Positions 1 through 10,789 of a DNA stretch of 64,000 nucleotides are shown one piece after another. A program made the translations under genes and the position numbers. Position 1 is the stretch's first letter. Each line of letters opens with the position of its first letter. Source of the DNA: Fennellomyces sp. T-0311. Taxonomy: Eukaryota; Mucoromycota; Mucoromycetes; Mucorales; Lichtheimiaceae. The stretch covers positions 620,001-684,000 of the forward strand of contig JALLLT010000014.1 in assembly GCA_025266875.1 (NCBI GenBank), read 5' to 3'. The notes below the pieces were generated by a model. That model did no database searches and was not told where the DNA came from. It saw nothing but the letters and a program-made list of their open reading frames with translations.

Positions 1-398
1 AAAGGTTCAAACTTAAAGTAGACCATTTGCTTATTCAGGATATCTTTTGCAGTTGCGCTGCTGTTATTCCGAACCACCCGACGATCCGATCCAAACAAAA
101 GGTGAACGATCCAGTCATCATTCGCGTCTTGAGGAATGGTCACTGGGTCATGCGTAACATAGAGCCAAATGCCACCTTTGGTAGTCGATTTATCGTCTTG
201 GAAACCTTCACAATAGACCGCGACACGACCGGAGCAGCTGCTGGTGGTGTAGTAGTTTGGATGTCTATTGATTATATGGATCAAGTCAAGAATGGGAGCA
301 TCGATGAATCCCTTTGGTGATTTGTCTCGTCGTTCTGAATCGAGAGCTTCGACCAATGAAGAAACCACTTGATGTTTTCGTGCTGCGAATGAATCCAT
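1..398 (-). CDS. TYW3: tRNA wybutosine-synthesizing protein 3 (TYW3), 3' end cut by window
   Basis: The protein begins MDSFAARKHQVVSSL at 398 and stays open to the window edge, about 132 codons with no intron seen. TYW3 family features are visible: the SSCSGRVAVYCEG stretch near residue 53, then GGIWLYVTHDP, and VYFKFEP at the edge. TYW3 is the SAM-dependent methyltransferase of wybutosine synthesis on tRNA-Phe position 37 (family knowledge). The start is the only in-frame ATG after the upstream stop. It lies 44 bp downstream of the stop of the Pom33-like gene on the same strand, so the promoter must be very short or overlap that gene's 3' end. The C-terminus lies outside the window. Confidence 0.88.
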   Translation of the reverse strand, partial: MDSFAARKHQVVSSLVEALDSERRDKSPKGFIDAPILDLIHIINRHPNYYTTSSCSGRVAVYCEGFQDDKSTTKGGIWLYVTHDPVTIPQDANDDWIVHLLFGSDRRVVRNNSSATAKDILNKQMVYFKFEP

Positions 399-442
399 TA
401 AAAAGTGAAAAAGAAAACTTTATATAAAATAACGGACTGAGT

Positions 443-1490
443 TTAAGCACGACGATGCGTGGATTCTGTCCTTGAAGAAGATCCACTACTGCTTCTTCTG
501 CTACTATTAGTTGTACTACTGGTTGCGCTGCCATATCGAATCACCAATCCTTTGACATTCACGTATACTTTGCACATGATTTGTGCCCATCGTCTTGGAT
601 CGTTGGCTAGAGGTAAGATCCACTGATCCAGCTTTGCCGATGCGTCATGCAAGGCCTCTCGGGTATACGGTGATAAGTAATATCGAAGCCGTAAAAAGTG
701 AGCAAACACAATCAGTGCGAGTACCGATGTTTGGAAACTATGCTGTGGTTTGAATATGCATGTTGCTTATATGGGATCAATACACAATTACCTGAGGACA
801 CCAAGCAGCAATTGTCCCATCACACCAACAACCTCGACGTACGCAGCCAGCTGCATGGCCATTTCATGATGCTCATCTGTGTACTGCTTGATGGACCGAC
901 ATGCCTGCGCGATGGGTGAATTGCTTTCTTCGGGGAATAGCACGGGCATGATGGCACTTGGAATATATGCAAACATGTGAAATAGCGAAAAGATGAAAAA
1001 CGGAACCAGTGTCACTATGGTAATCGTTAGTAACCATGGCATCCCTCCTTCGCCAAGAAGAATACAATACCAGTGATAGGGTGATACGAGTACCAGTAAA
1101 ATGCCAATGCAAAGTATTGTACGTTCTCATTCCCAATAACCTCCATATCAAACCGCTTAGGTATCTGTGCTGGAGCGTTAATACCCGTGCTCTCTCTAGC
1201 AACCAAAACCAGTATCCAACCTACACCAACAGATTTCCAAATGACGATTCCGTATGATATCAACGATCCGGCATGAGCGCGTTTGTAATATCCCGTGTAA
1301 GGATGAAGTGAAAGTACGGATGTAAAGTAAAGAAGGGCATTAAACACGAGACAGACATGACCACACCACCAGTAAAATTGTGGATGCTAGGCTAACTCGA
1401 TGAGCTTCCAACATGGACCAAGTGAAATAAAAGGGCATTTACCTTGGCAAGAGTTATTAGTCGCTCAGTCAATGGCGGATGATCCGTCAT
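443..1490 (-). CDS. TMEM33 / Pom33-Tts1 family ER and nuclear-pore membrane protein
   Basis: Spliced from at least five exons. Exon 1 (1490-1443) encodes MTDHPPLTERLITLAK. The next exon continues HPQFYWWCGHVCLVFNALLY, then a segment with NENVQYFALAFYWYSY. A further exon carries VTLVPFFIFSLFHMFAYIPS, and the last exon has FLRLRYYLSPYTREAL and a Ser-rich tail. Hydrophobic segments and the LRLRYxxSPYTR signature match TMEM33 / yeast Pom33 / pombe Tts1, which shape tubular ER and help distribute nuclear pores (family knowledge). One intron of about 56 nt follows YSYHPIT; another, a multiple of three, separates KS from IPKRFD and could be read through. The Ser-rich C-terminus differs from the animal proteins. 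Family assignment is good, exact intron borders less so. Confidence 0.82.
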
Positions 1491-1616
1491 TTTTTTTGAA
1501 AGGCGTTATATTATATGGTAAAGGTTACACTAGGTCAGGAACAGAATAAGTTCACCTCCCTCTTTTATATACGGGATTGGATGACTTTTCGCATGAGTTC
1601 AATTTCCCGTTTACTT

Positions 1617-2206
1617 TCACAATGCTTTTTTCATGACAACGAGACACACGCTTGAGATCTTTAATTCGACACCTGGATACGTGAACGGGATCTTGTCGCC
1701 CACTTGAACAAAACCTAGCTTGGAGTACCATCCCACGATCTCTGGTCGGTTATCAAATGATGTTAGCGTCGCCTTGGTGGCACCCATCGAGCGCATATGA
1801 TCAAAGACCGCGTACATCAGGCGCCTGCCTACTCCTTTGGATTGATACTCGGGTAAGACCGACAGAATGGAGATTTCTGACTCTTCGTTCACGACAGGCG
1901 CTGCTTTGATCGTGCCTATCACCGTATCGCCATCAAACGCATACAATAGCATATTTTGACGCACCAGGCTTTCAATATCTTTTGGTGACGTGCGTGCTCC
2001 TTCAACAATATGTTTCGTGGTCGTCCAACCGTCTATAGTTGATAAAAAAAACAGACGTGTGAGATCGTCATTCCGGAATGACGGAAAAATAAGCCATTCC
2101 TCTTACCGCCAGAGTTATACGCAGCGTTCACCACCTTGACAACTTGGTCGGTATGCTTCAGGTCTTCTAAACGAGCTGGACGAACGTAAATTGAGTTTGT
2201 AACCAT
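1617..2206 (-). CDS. GNAT-family N-acetyltransferase
   Basis: Two exons joined over an intron at about 2033-2106. Exon 1 starts at 2206 with MVTNSIYVRPARLEDL, the usual beta1-alpha1 start of GNAT proteins. Exon 2 carries the acetyl-CoA loop as PEYQSKGVGRRLMYAVFDHM (Q/RxxGxG/A type), preceded by the ISILSVLPEYQ strand and followed by FDNRPEIVGWYSKLGFV, the C-terminal GNAT motif. About 172 residues, a usual length for a single-domain GNAT. The substrate cannot be told from sequence. It lies 186 bp downstream of the ade5,7 stop on the same strand; no functional link is implied. Confidence 0.85.
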
Positions 2207-2392
2207 GGAAAGAAGTTGAAGCTCTGGGCGGACAAGAATGGGAGACTTTTATGGTTTTGCACAGATGAGTCATCACAACCCATCCATGGATAGACATCGC
2301 TTCTTTTAATTGGAGAGGTTATATACAAATATTTGAATGCAATAGAATAAAGCTAAATGAAAGAGTAGAAATGAATAAAGGACCCCGTTCTT

Positions 2393-5044
2393 TTACCATG
2401 CTTCCGTGTTAAGCACTTGGACTTCCTCGCCGTTCAGGTCAGCCTTGGTGACCACCTGACCGATCTCATACACGGTTTCGTTGGCTTCTTGCAACAACTG
2501 CTTGACCTGGGCGACGTTGCTGGCCTCGACAACGACGACCATACCGATGCCGCAGTTGAACGTGCGCGACATTTCGTATGCAGAAAGTTTGCCGGTCTGC
2601 TTGAGCCACTTGAAGATGGGGGGCAATTCCCAGGACTTGGCATCCAACTTGACAGCGAGATCTTTTGGCATGACACGAGGGATATTGTCAATGAAACCAC
2701 CGCCAGTGATATGGGCCATGCCCTTGATCAAGTCCTTGCGGATGGCAGGTAACAGTTGCTTGACGTAAATGCGAGTAGGTGTCAACAAACCCTTACCGAG
2801 GGTAGTGTCCTTGTTCCATGGGCAAGGAGATTGGTACGACAAACCAGGTTGAGTAGAGATGATCTTTCGCACAAGCGAGAAACCGTTGGAATGAACACCC
2901 GAGGAGGCCAAACCAAGCAATACATCACCAGACTTGATGGGGTTATCGGCGCGTGGCAAGATCTTGGGACGCTCAACGGCACCAACGGCGAAACCAGCAC
3001 CATCATAATCACCCAAGTCGTAAAGACCGGGCATTTCAGCCGTTTCACCGCCAATCAATGCAGCACCAGCTTGACGACAGCCTTCGACAACACCAGCAAC
3101 AAAGTCCTTGGCAACGTCCACTTCCAATTTACCGCATGCGAAATAGTCCAAGAACAGCAATGGTTCGGCGCCTTGCACAATCAAATCGTTCACGTTCATG
3201 GCAACCAGATCGATACCGACAGTGTCGTGGATATTGCATGCTTGCGCAATCTTGAGCTTGGTACCGATACCATCGGTGGCAGATACGAGAATGGGATCGA
3301 CAAATCCGGCAGCCTTCAAATCAAACAGACCGCCGAAACCGCCAATATCGGAATCCGCACCGACGCGCTTGGTCGACTTGACAAGGGGCTTGATCTTTTC
3401 GACAAGAAGATTGCCAGCATCGATATCGACACCAGCTGCGGCGTACGAAAGACCCTTTTCTTCCTGTTGTTCATCGGCATACTTGAATGCTCTGTTTGCA
3501 ATATACAGTAAGTAAAAAACACATACACTGTGACAATGCATGCGCGTTTACCTGTGGGCAATGTCCTTTCTGTACATCATGCCTTCGAATTCAACGCAGT
3601 TCACGCCAGCATAAGCCTTATCAACAGCTTCACGAAGAGTCGAGCCAGTAGCGGAAACAGCAAGCACGCGGCCACCTGCAGTCAGCAACTTGCCGTTCTC
3701 CAACTTGGTACCGGCATGGAAAACACTGACACCCTTTGGCAATTCCTTAATGGTGATTTCCTTGCCCTTGGGATAGCTACCTGGGTAACCACCCGAAGCA
3801 ATAATGACAGTGGCGCCATACTCTTGCTTGGTAGTGATACTAACAGCATCCAAACGACCCTCGGCACAAGCAAGCATGATTTCGGCCAAATCTGAATCTT
3901 CGCTCAACAAGGGCAAGACGACCTCAGTCTCTGGATCACCGAAACGAACATTGTATTCGAGCACCTTGGGGCCTGAAGCGGTCAGCATCAAACCAGTGAA
4001 GAGCATACCGACAAAGGGGAAGCCGTCGCGGCGCATGCCATCAATGGTAGGTTGAAGAATGGTGCGCTTAACCTGTTCGATCAATTCGGGCGTACCAATG
4101 GGAGTGGGAGCATAGCAGCCCATACCACCAGTGTTGGGACCCTGATCGCCATCGTAAGCGCGCTTATGGTCTTGAGCAGGAGGAAGAGGGATGATGGTGT
4201 AACCATCAGAGAAGGCCAAAACTGACAGCTCTTGACCTTCAAGGAACTCTTCAATCACCACTTCATCACCAGCCTCACCGAATTCCTTGTCCACCATAAT
4301 GCTCTTCAAACCAGCCAACGTTTCTTCCTTGTTGGTGGGAATCAAGACGCCCTTGCCTGCAGCAAGACCAGAGGCCTTCAAGACAACGGGGTGGTCAATG
4401 GAGTTCACATACGCCTTGGCCTTTTCGAAATCAGTAAAGTTCTCGTAGGCGGCCGTGGGAATGTTGTGCTTCTTCATAAAGTCCTTGGAGAACGTCTTGG
4501 AGCCTTCCATCATGGCAGCCTTGGGCGAAGGACCAAAGCATGGAACACCAACTAGTGCAAGTTAGCATAAGAACTGAGCGAAAATCTTTTCTTTGCAAAA
4601 CTTACTCTTCTTGAAGGCTGCTTGAATGCCGTCCACACTAGGTTGTTCGGGACCAGGAACGACAAGGTTGACCTATATTAAACTATAAGCACTCCCGGAA
4701 AAGGCCTTCCGAAAGCTACTCCCATACATTGTTCTGCTGGGCGAATTCTGTCAACTTGGGGAAATCGCTGACACCAATGTTCACATTGGTGATCTTGTCA
4801 CCAACAGTGCCGCCATTACCTAAATAACAGGTAAGTATAACTAACAACACAAACTTTGGAAAAAAAGACTTACCGGGAGCAACATAGATATGTTGAACGC
4901 GGTCAGACTGAGCAAGACGCCAAGCAATAGCGTGTTCGCGACCGCCCGAGCCAACGAGCAGAATGGTGAGCTTTTCTGTTTCGAAAGGTTAGTTCGACAG
5001 GTATATCAGTTATGGGAAAGGTTGCTGTTGTTACCAGAAGCCAT
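2393..5044 (-). CDS. ade5,7: Bifunctional GAR synthetase / AIR synthetase (Ade5,7)
   Basis: A multi-exon gene encoding two fused purine enzymes. The short first exon starts at 5044 (MAS), followed by [20 protein letters not shown], the GARS nucleotide-binding start. The ATP-grasp part includes [27 protein letters not shown] and the [15 protein letters not shown] metal-binding stretch. After IAHR and an intron (about 3492-3551) comes AIR synthetase with [49 protein letters not shown] and a C-terminus ending in NTEAW. The two activities are steps 2 and 5 of IMP synthesis (family knowledge). Length of roughly 780 residues agrees with fungal Ade5,7, which lacks the GART domain of animal enzymes. 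A TGACTCA element 72 bp upstream suggests Gcn4/Bas1-type control. The gene looks intact. Confidence 0.96.
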
Positions 5045-5115
5045 TACAAAGTGGTGGGGAAACGGAAGTTGAGAAGGGAATCGCAGGACCTTTTTTTTTT
5101 CTCCAACTGACTTTT

Positions 5116-5122
5116 TGACTCA
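5116..5122. promoter_or_regulatory. TGACTCA element upstream of ade5,7
   Basis: A perfect TGACTCA lies 72 bp upstream of the ade5,7 start codon, next to an oligo-T tract (about 5091-5101). In ascomycete fungi TGACTCA is the Gcn4/Cpc1 site, and TGACTC is the Bas1 core of ADE promoters (established for yeast). Use in this fungus is inferred. Confidence 0.5.
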
Positions 5123-5881
5123 TCATCGATCGCTTTGATCTACATGTGTGGCTTGGTGCATGATCCGATTTATTAGGCTTTTGCCGACAAAAATGCCGCC
5201 TGTTGACTTAGCTAACTGAGTATTCTTACTAAAGTTGGAGCAGTGCAATGGGTTTGGGTGGCTCTATCTTTGGCTGGGAACTTACAGCTTTTTCTTTTTG
5301 AAATGTGTAGTATAGCAACAAATAAAGTTTGACAGCTTGTCAGTTGTGAGGCAATTGGCGTGCAACAGAAAGGTGCTGCCAATTAGCTGTGAGACTTGTA
5401 TCGTGGATACAATTACGCGTATTTAAGCGGATAATACTGTATCGATACTTTATATAGAGCCTTTTGAAGCATTATGTAGCTGCACCATCGTAGAAGGAGC
5501 GGGATTCACAGGCATCTTCCGCATCTCCGCTTTTGCAAAACCATTCTATCGACGTACATGATTAGACAACAATACATGGCCTTACTAGCCTGGTGTACTT
5601 TTCTTTTGTAAATTGTAGATTTAATTAATTACTGCTAAATGGAAATAATAATAAACAGGACGACTGATTGTAACGGTAAAAGTTTGGATGTGACGAAAAA
5701 AAAAACTTAAAGGCTATTATAAAGGGAACGGATGGATCGATTCATGTGTAGCTGTCGAAACCTGGCACATACAAGTAGTATGCATATGGGTATGAAGCGT
5801 GACATTTGTCTTCTTTCAAGTCTATTAGTGGTTAGAAAAATCTATATAAGATTAGAAATAGAATTATACAGGGTGAATTCC

Positions 5882-6476
5882 ACTTTACCTTTCACTGACC
5901 GAGCGTACGTTTGCAAAGATAAGAGGAGACTCGAACCACGCACAGATAGCATCAAACATGACTTTAGGCTCATATTTTTGTTTCCCTACCAGAGCTTTCG
6001 TATGATAGACGAGTATCATGTTCGATCCTACTTTAACATTTTTGGAAAACGCTAATGCTCTCCACCATTGCATACATCATCTATAGTATATGTCTCTCCT
6101 AGCGTTTGAAGCGCAAGGGTCTCTAACATCAACAGGATTATATGCCTTTGAAAAGTACCTAAACTGGAACTTTCCATCCAGCGCTGTAAATGTTGTGCCA
6201 CCTAGACATGGGAAGGCGCATCAAGTATATCAATACTTACATTTCTTACTATAAACATTGAGGCTCGTGAATGAATTTATCCTCGAGCACCTGCTTTTGG
6301 GAGCACGTGAGGATTGCTTCTGGGAATCGGTGAGCAAAAACCATGGTCGTAGTATAATATTGTTTGAAAGATAACGGTACATTGATCTGCTTGCTAGGTG
6401 CGTACGCCTTGTGGTATGGTATTGATTCAACAGACATCTTAGGGCGACCCACCGTAAAATCAAGCACTGCTGTCAA
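5882..6476 (-). pseudogene. Unresolved coding-like tract, probably a decayed gene
   Basis: On the minus strand a 75-codon frame (6476-6249, starting MTAVLDFTVGRPKMSVES) is followed by possible donor and acceptor sites. Next comes a frame reading GTTFTALDGKFQFRYFSK, which is interrupted by one TGA (near 6076) and then runs on through NVKVGSNMILVYHTKALVG to 5885. A second frame is also open over part of the same stretch. The composition looks protein-like, but I recognise no family and cannot build an intact spliced model. A decayed gene or a lineage-specific gene with unusual splicing are both possible. Confidence 0.25.
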
Positions 6477-8647
6477 TCAATGGACTTTGTTATGGTACAT
6501 GCATGCATACAATATCTAGTGATGGACATTATTTCACCATATACTCATTCTCTAGTAATTTTGGGTTCGTCTTATGTAAAACAGAGTTTAATATGACCCG
6601 CTGGATTCGCTTACTCCAGCGCTAAAAATAATATATCAATTGTTCACGACCACTTCATAGCCGCGCATATCATAGGACCAAGGTAAACACTATAATGATG
6701 ACATTTGTCTTCATTATTGATATTTTACTAGATCATATGCAATGATAAAGGTCTGGCGCCGTGGTTAATGACTCGTAATAGCCATACGTATAAGCAACAC
6801 TCTACCAGCACTTTTCAGTGGTAAGGAGCACAATAGTGAGCTATGCTCATGAATACCAATAAATGTGACTACGGAGCATACTAACGCCTCGTTCTTATGT
6901 TTGTATAATCGGCAAATATCTTTGTACAAACAATGCAGCGCGCTCCTAGTAACACATCTTGAATTTTTTGAGGAGTATTTAAATTATCACGTAAAGACGG
7001 GATTATACCCGATTTGATGGATGATATCGATAGGATTCATGTGAAGTGACATGTTGATTTCGTACTCTGTAATTGAGGACCAACTGTCACCAAGTTCGCA
7101 ATCCAAATACATATTGACTATCGCTGCTTGATCTGATAAATAGGTTTCTGACGCGTGTTGTACTTCTTTTTCCCATGGACTTCGAATTTATTACATATAT
7201 AGGTGAGATATTCTTAGGGTAGAAAAGCGCATTTCTTTCTAAACACGCACATACAACTTACTTTGAACTTGTCCTTGTCCTTGGCGCTTATTGCTGCCGT
7301 TACTGTTTCCTCTTCCTCTTCTTATATTGCTTTGTCTGCCAGCATATCCTGGTCCTCGTTTTTGTGCGTTACATTGACGTTGGCTTTATCATATGTCGCA
7401 TCGAAGAAGACAAGTACATTCAAAACTGCAATAAGCCGTCGTCGATAGCATAAAAGGATTCTCATCCATGTAACTTAGATTTTTACGAGGATCTCAGCAA
7501 CCACAATAATATCGAGAAGATGTATATGGCTACAGCGATCTACCAAAGGCTTGCATATTGAAAACTTGAGCCTTAGTGGCTCTATTGCTGCCTTGAATTA
7601 GCATTAATTACCCAACACCTGTCATCACATTTTCCCTCACAGCCAACTTATATACGCCTTGGAAGTAACGGAAATACGCAATCTTCGCTTGCCAATTACA
7701 TTAGGTGCCACAAAGCGTCAATCGGCGATAAATTCAATGTTGCGATATGCGAGGTGAAATCCTACACGGCTATCACAAGATCTATAGTCCGAGCAATGGC
7801 ATCACATCTATCACATCCCCTGCGTTTAAGTAGCTGTTTATCAGTTTCCGCAAACTTTGCACCGCAGCGATGGCCATCACGCGAATTCTCATTTTCCAGA
7901 ACTTAACTGGGCGCTACTCGTTTGAACGATGAAATGAAGCATTTCTCATGCTCTGAAATTCACTGTTCCAACCCTGAAACTGTATGCGTATTACACTACG
8001 AAATTGATCCCGACGAAAATTTGCAAAGACTCTGCATTTACTATAACCACTAAATATGATTAAAATTCTATTGTCATGTACCCATCGGTATGATATATCT
8101 TATTGTATACAATACACAATAATTCATCTGGAAATGTAACATAATTTATCACTGCAGTTTCTGAGCCCAGACACCAGATTTCAGTTGCGTATACGCCTTC
8201 GCGTTTTGACAATTCAACAATGACTAACAGGATCATACCCTCTCTGCCGAGCAAAATGCAGCACATTCTAAACTAGACTCGAATGTGGGAAGTATTGTCA
8301 ACCGACGGCGGACCTAACCTTGTGCCTGACCTATTATCAGGCATAGATTTCGTACAAGGATTAACCTGTAAAAGAAAAGAAAAAGGATCTATCGGAAGAG
8401 CTCTCAAACCTAGTACGTATTACCAATCATTGCATGGTATATTAAACAGGCTTCTAACCTTTGTTCTGTATCTTTTCCCCATCGATGTTGAAATTATACG
8501 TGAGTGGTAGGGTACGACTCGCAACTTCTGCACTATTTGCAAAGTGATTTTTAATAAGGTTCCATAGAAAATATTTTGTTACCTCATGCATTTCTGTACA
8601 ATAAATGCTGTTTTACGCAGCTACATGAGCTGCCTAACGATATCTCC

Positions 8648-9144
8648 TCAGAGCCAATACGACCAGCGACCTTGACCTTCCTTGGCATTGTTAAAATCGT
8701 CGCCATCGTCGTCGAATGCAATGGCCCTTTTGATCTTTTTTGCCATGTCATCCAATATGAGATGGGTCAAACAGTACAAAGAATAAGACACTATATATGA
8801 CTTGCTTTTTTCCGTCATTATGACTTTTTTTTTCAAGCATGAAACTTTCAATCTTCTTTTTAAACAGTTTATACACGCTTTAGCTTGCTTTTGTGAAAAC
8901 GCTTACCTATCTCGTCAATGATAGTTTCGACAGATGCATATGATGTCACAATTGGCGGTGGTGACGGCGGAGTAGCTTTTGCTTCCGGGATAATTCATGC
9001 AGTATCGCTTTGCTGGAACGGAGTTGCTCTACTTGTGGCATGTGTTGATGCAGTAGGTGATGCACAGCGCTGCGACGTGTATGAGAGCATTGACGTCGGT
9101 TGCTGTTGGGGACTGGAGGCAGTTGGCTTGGACAGGTTGCATGC
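8648..9144 (-). pseudogene. Decayed gene shared by both duplication arms (Ser/Pro/Gln-rich, ending AKEGQGRWSYWL)
   Basis: Reading the minus strand from an acceptor-like site at 9144 gives a Ser/Thr/Pro/Gln-rich exon (CNLSKPTASSPQQQ) broken by one TGA, then IVTSYASVETIIDEI and a GTAAGC donor. After an intron-like AT-rich stretch the last exon ends FNNAKEGQGRWSYWL and a stop at 8648. The right arm (46680-47164) keeps the same splice donor and C-terminus (AKEAQGRWSGWL), but with frameshifts elsewhere. The conserved tail and donor argue this was once a gene. The family is not recognised. Confidence 0.4.
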
Positions 9145-9284
9145 TAGTCACCGACTAAACAAAGATTTCCCGCAACTACATCATATACTTGTTGCTATCA
9201 AAAAAGTGCTAATGCTAGCACAAACTAATCACTATTGTCGTACATAGCTTTTCTTACGTATCAGATACTGGATGAATTATTACA

Positions 9285-9974
9285 ATGGCCAGTCATAGCA
9301 TTTGTGAGGTGCTTCAGCCATGTCTTCACCGGGTCTTCAAGTTTTTGATTCCTTGGAATATGATTGATGATACTGTAGATAACAGAAACGCTAGACGTAT
9401 TAGTCGGTATGTGTCTCCGGCACCAAAATTACACTAGCGGTGCTTTCGTCACCGTCATATATACATGTCTACATACCATACGCCTTCGTAATAATTTTGT
9501 AAGTCCTCATAGGGTTGTGGAGGAGGGCGACAAGTGGCAAACGTTCAGATTCTTATATGAGTACAAGGCGTGAAGACCTGGTTCTGTTTGATCGCACAGG
9601 TCCCTATCTCATGACGTCAATGTATTCTGATAATCCTTACTCTCTAGAGGAGTATGTACGAGGTATTCAATACAACATAGAACGCTGAATATATCGTAGA
9701 GCTAATATAGCTCACATAGCCCCTGTTTTCTCCGTTTATACAATGTGACAAAATCTATACATTTTTATCGTAGTACAGCCGTGATCTGTGCTGCGTTATT
9801 GTGGCGCATTATAGCTCCTTTACTTAATAGAGCGTAGCACAGAAGCAGTATTTTGGAGATAGATTGCGTTATAAGGCATCGTCAGGTGCCAAACGTGCCC
9901 GACTGTTGGATGACTTGAAGCATAAGGATGAGTTGCGGAAGGCAAAAAGATACGTCCGCAGCAAAGGGTTTTAA
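9285..9974 (+). pseudogene. Coding-like segments in the conserved core of the duplication
   Basis: On the plus strand, protein-like segments occur in order. MASHSICEVLQPCLHRVFKF starts at 9285 and ends at a GTATGT donor. VVEEGDKWQTFRFLYEYK follows an acceptor near 9520. EDLVLFDRTGPYLMTSMYSD is one frame off. A basic C-terminal stretch, AKRARLLDDLKHKDELRKAK then RYVRSKGF, ends in a stop at 9974. The same segments occur on the minus strand of the other arm (46538-45851) with very few changes. I do not recognise the family; the TGPYLMT stretch is faintly like fungal sugar transferases. A single intact splice form could not be built, so a frame-shifted pseudogene or an uncharacterised multi-exon gene both fit. 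Confidence 0.35.
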
Positions 9975-10081
9975 AAAAGTGAATTATTGTACCAAACACT
10001 ATACAATAGATTGCATCACTCCAATCTTCAAAATACGTGACTTTATTGGTTTGATCCATACCGGTAGAATACAATAGCTAA

Positions 10082-10789
10082 TTAGGCTCGTGACGGGTGA
10101 TCAGGTTGGTTTTCTGGTGCAGAAGCAATAACTTCCGGCAGTGTAAGAAGAAGCTCGTTGATTGATTGAATCGTCGGATAGGGTGTCATGTCAACTGAGA
10201 ACCGTTTTGCATTGCGTGCCTGGGGCACTAGCAAGAAATCAGCCATTGTGACATTATCACCCACACAATATTTTCCGGGGGTGTGGCTCCGCTTGGCCTC
10301 ATTCAATTTTGCCTCCAAGGATTTAAATCCACGCGTAATACGATCTCGTCCCCACTCATTTCGCTTCTCCATATCACCTCCACTGATTTCGTCCGCCAAT
10401 GCTGAATTCTGGAGTGGTTGGATATCACAAGCGATTTCGTTGCAAATTTCGCGTACATGCGCACGTTTGAATGGATCACTGGGAAGACACGGTCGTTCCG
10501 GATACACCTCCTCGATATATTCCAGAATTGCGACACTTTGCGTCAAAACATTGCCATCTGTAGTAATAAACGCAGGAAGTTTCATACTCGGATTGACTTT
10601 GCGAAAGGCTTCTCCACACTATTCAAGTAATGTTGGCTGAGGAGCTTTTTATGTCTATAAAAACCTTACGTGCTCAAACGTGGCCATGTTGATTGGGTGG
10701 TATTCATATTCGATTCTTTTCCACTCCAACATTGCACGTAAGCGCCAGGTTGCAGAAGAAGAGTAGTAACCGTAGAGAGTAGGCCTCAT
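10082..10789 (-). CDS. Zeta-class glutathione S-transferase / maleylacetoacetate isomerase-like, copy 1
   Basis: Two exons: exon 1 from 10789 (MRPTLYGYYSSSATWRLRAM) to FEH, an intron of about 50 nt, then GEAFRKVNPSMKLPAFITT to the stop at 10082. Zeta-class features are KVNPSMKLPAF, the glutathione-binding QSVAILEYIEE, the C-terminal-domain CDIQPLQN, and KYCVGDNVTMADFLLVPQ. Length about 219 residues, normal for the class. Zeta GSTs isomerise maleylacetoacetate in tyrosine breakdown and act on alpha-haloacids (family knowledge). The motif normally reading SSCxWR is SSATWR here, so the active-site cysteine is absent. In the 167 residues from MKLPAF onward the protein differs from copy 4 (45015-45721) at about 13 positions. 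It lies in the left arm of the inverted duplication. Confidence 0.88.

Larger units (their letters stand above)
5045..8559. other. Gene-poor interval of 3.5 kb
   Basis: Apart from the ade5,7 promoter and the coding-like patch at 5882-6476, I find no supported gene. The interval is AT-rich with many stops in all frames. Short frames near 7263-7448 and 8060-8266 have no recognisable domain. On the minus strand about 7210-7400 a Gly/Arg/Gln/Asn-rich frame could be a remnant of a low-complexity or gag-like protein, but it has no start, domain or length to support it. Confidence 0.5.

Noticed and set aside
2756..3511. Long plus-strand frame of 251 codons
   Set aside because: Antisense shadow of the conserved AIR synthetase part of ade5,7; composition and lack of domains agree.
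5925..5945. GGTTCGAGTCT on the minus strand resembles a tRNA B box
   Set aside because: No T-stem pairing, acceptor stem or A box at the right distance.
9360..9380. TGATGA resembling a C box of a C/D snoRNA in the core
   Set aside because: The other arm reads TGACGA, and no D box or terminal stem is present.
9820..10074. 84-codon minus-strand frame conserved in both duplication arms
   Set aside because: Conservation is explained by near identity of the DNA. The opposite strand carries the more protein-like basic C-terminus, so this frame is probably its shadow.
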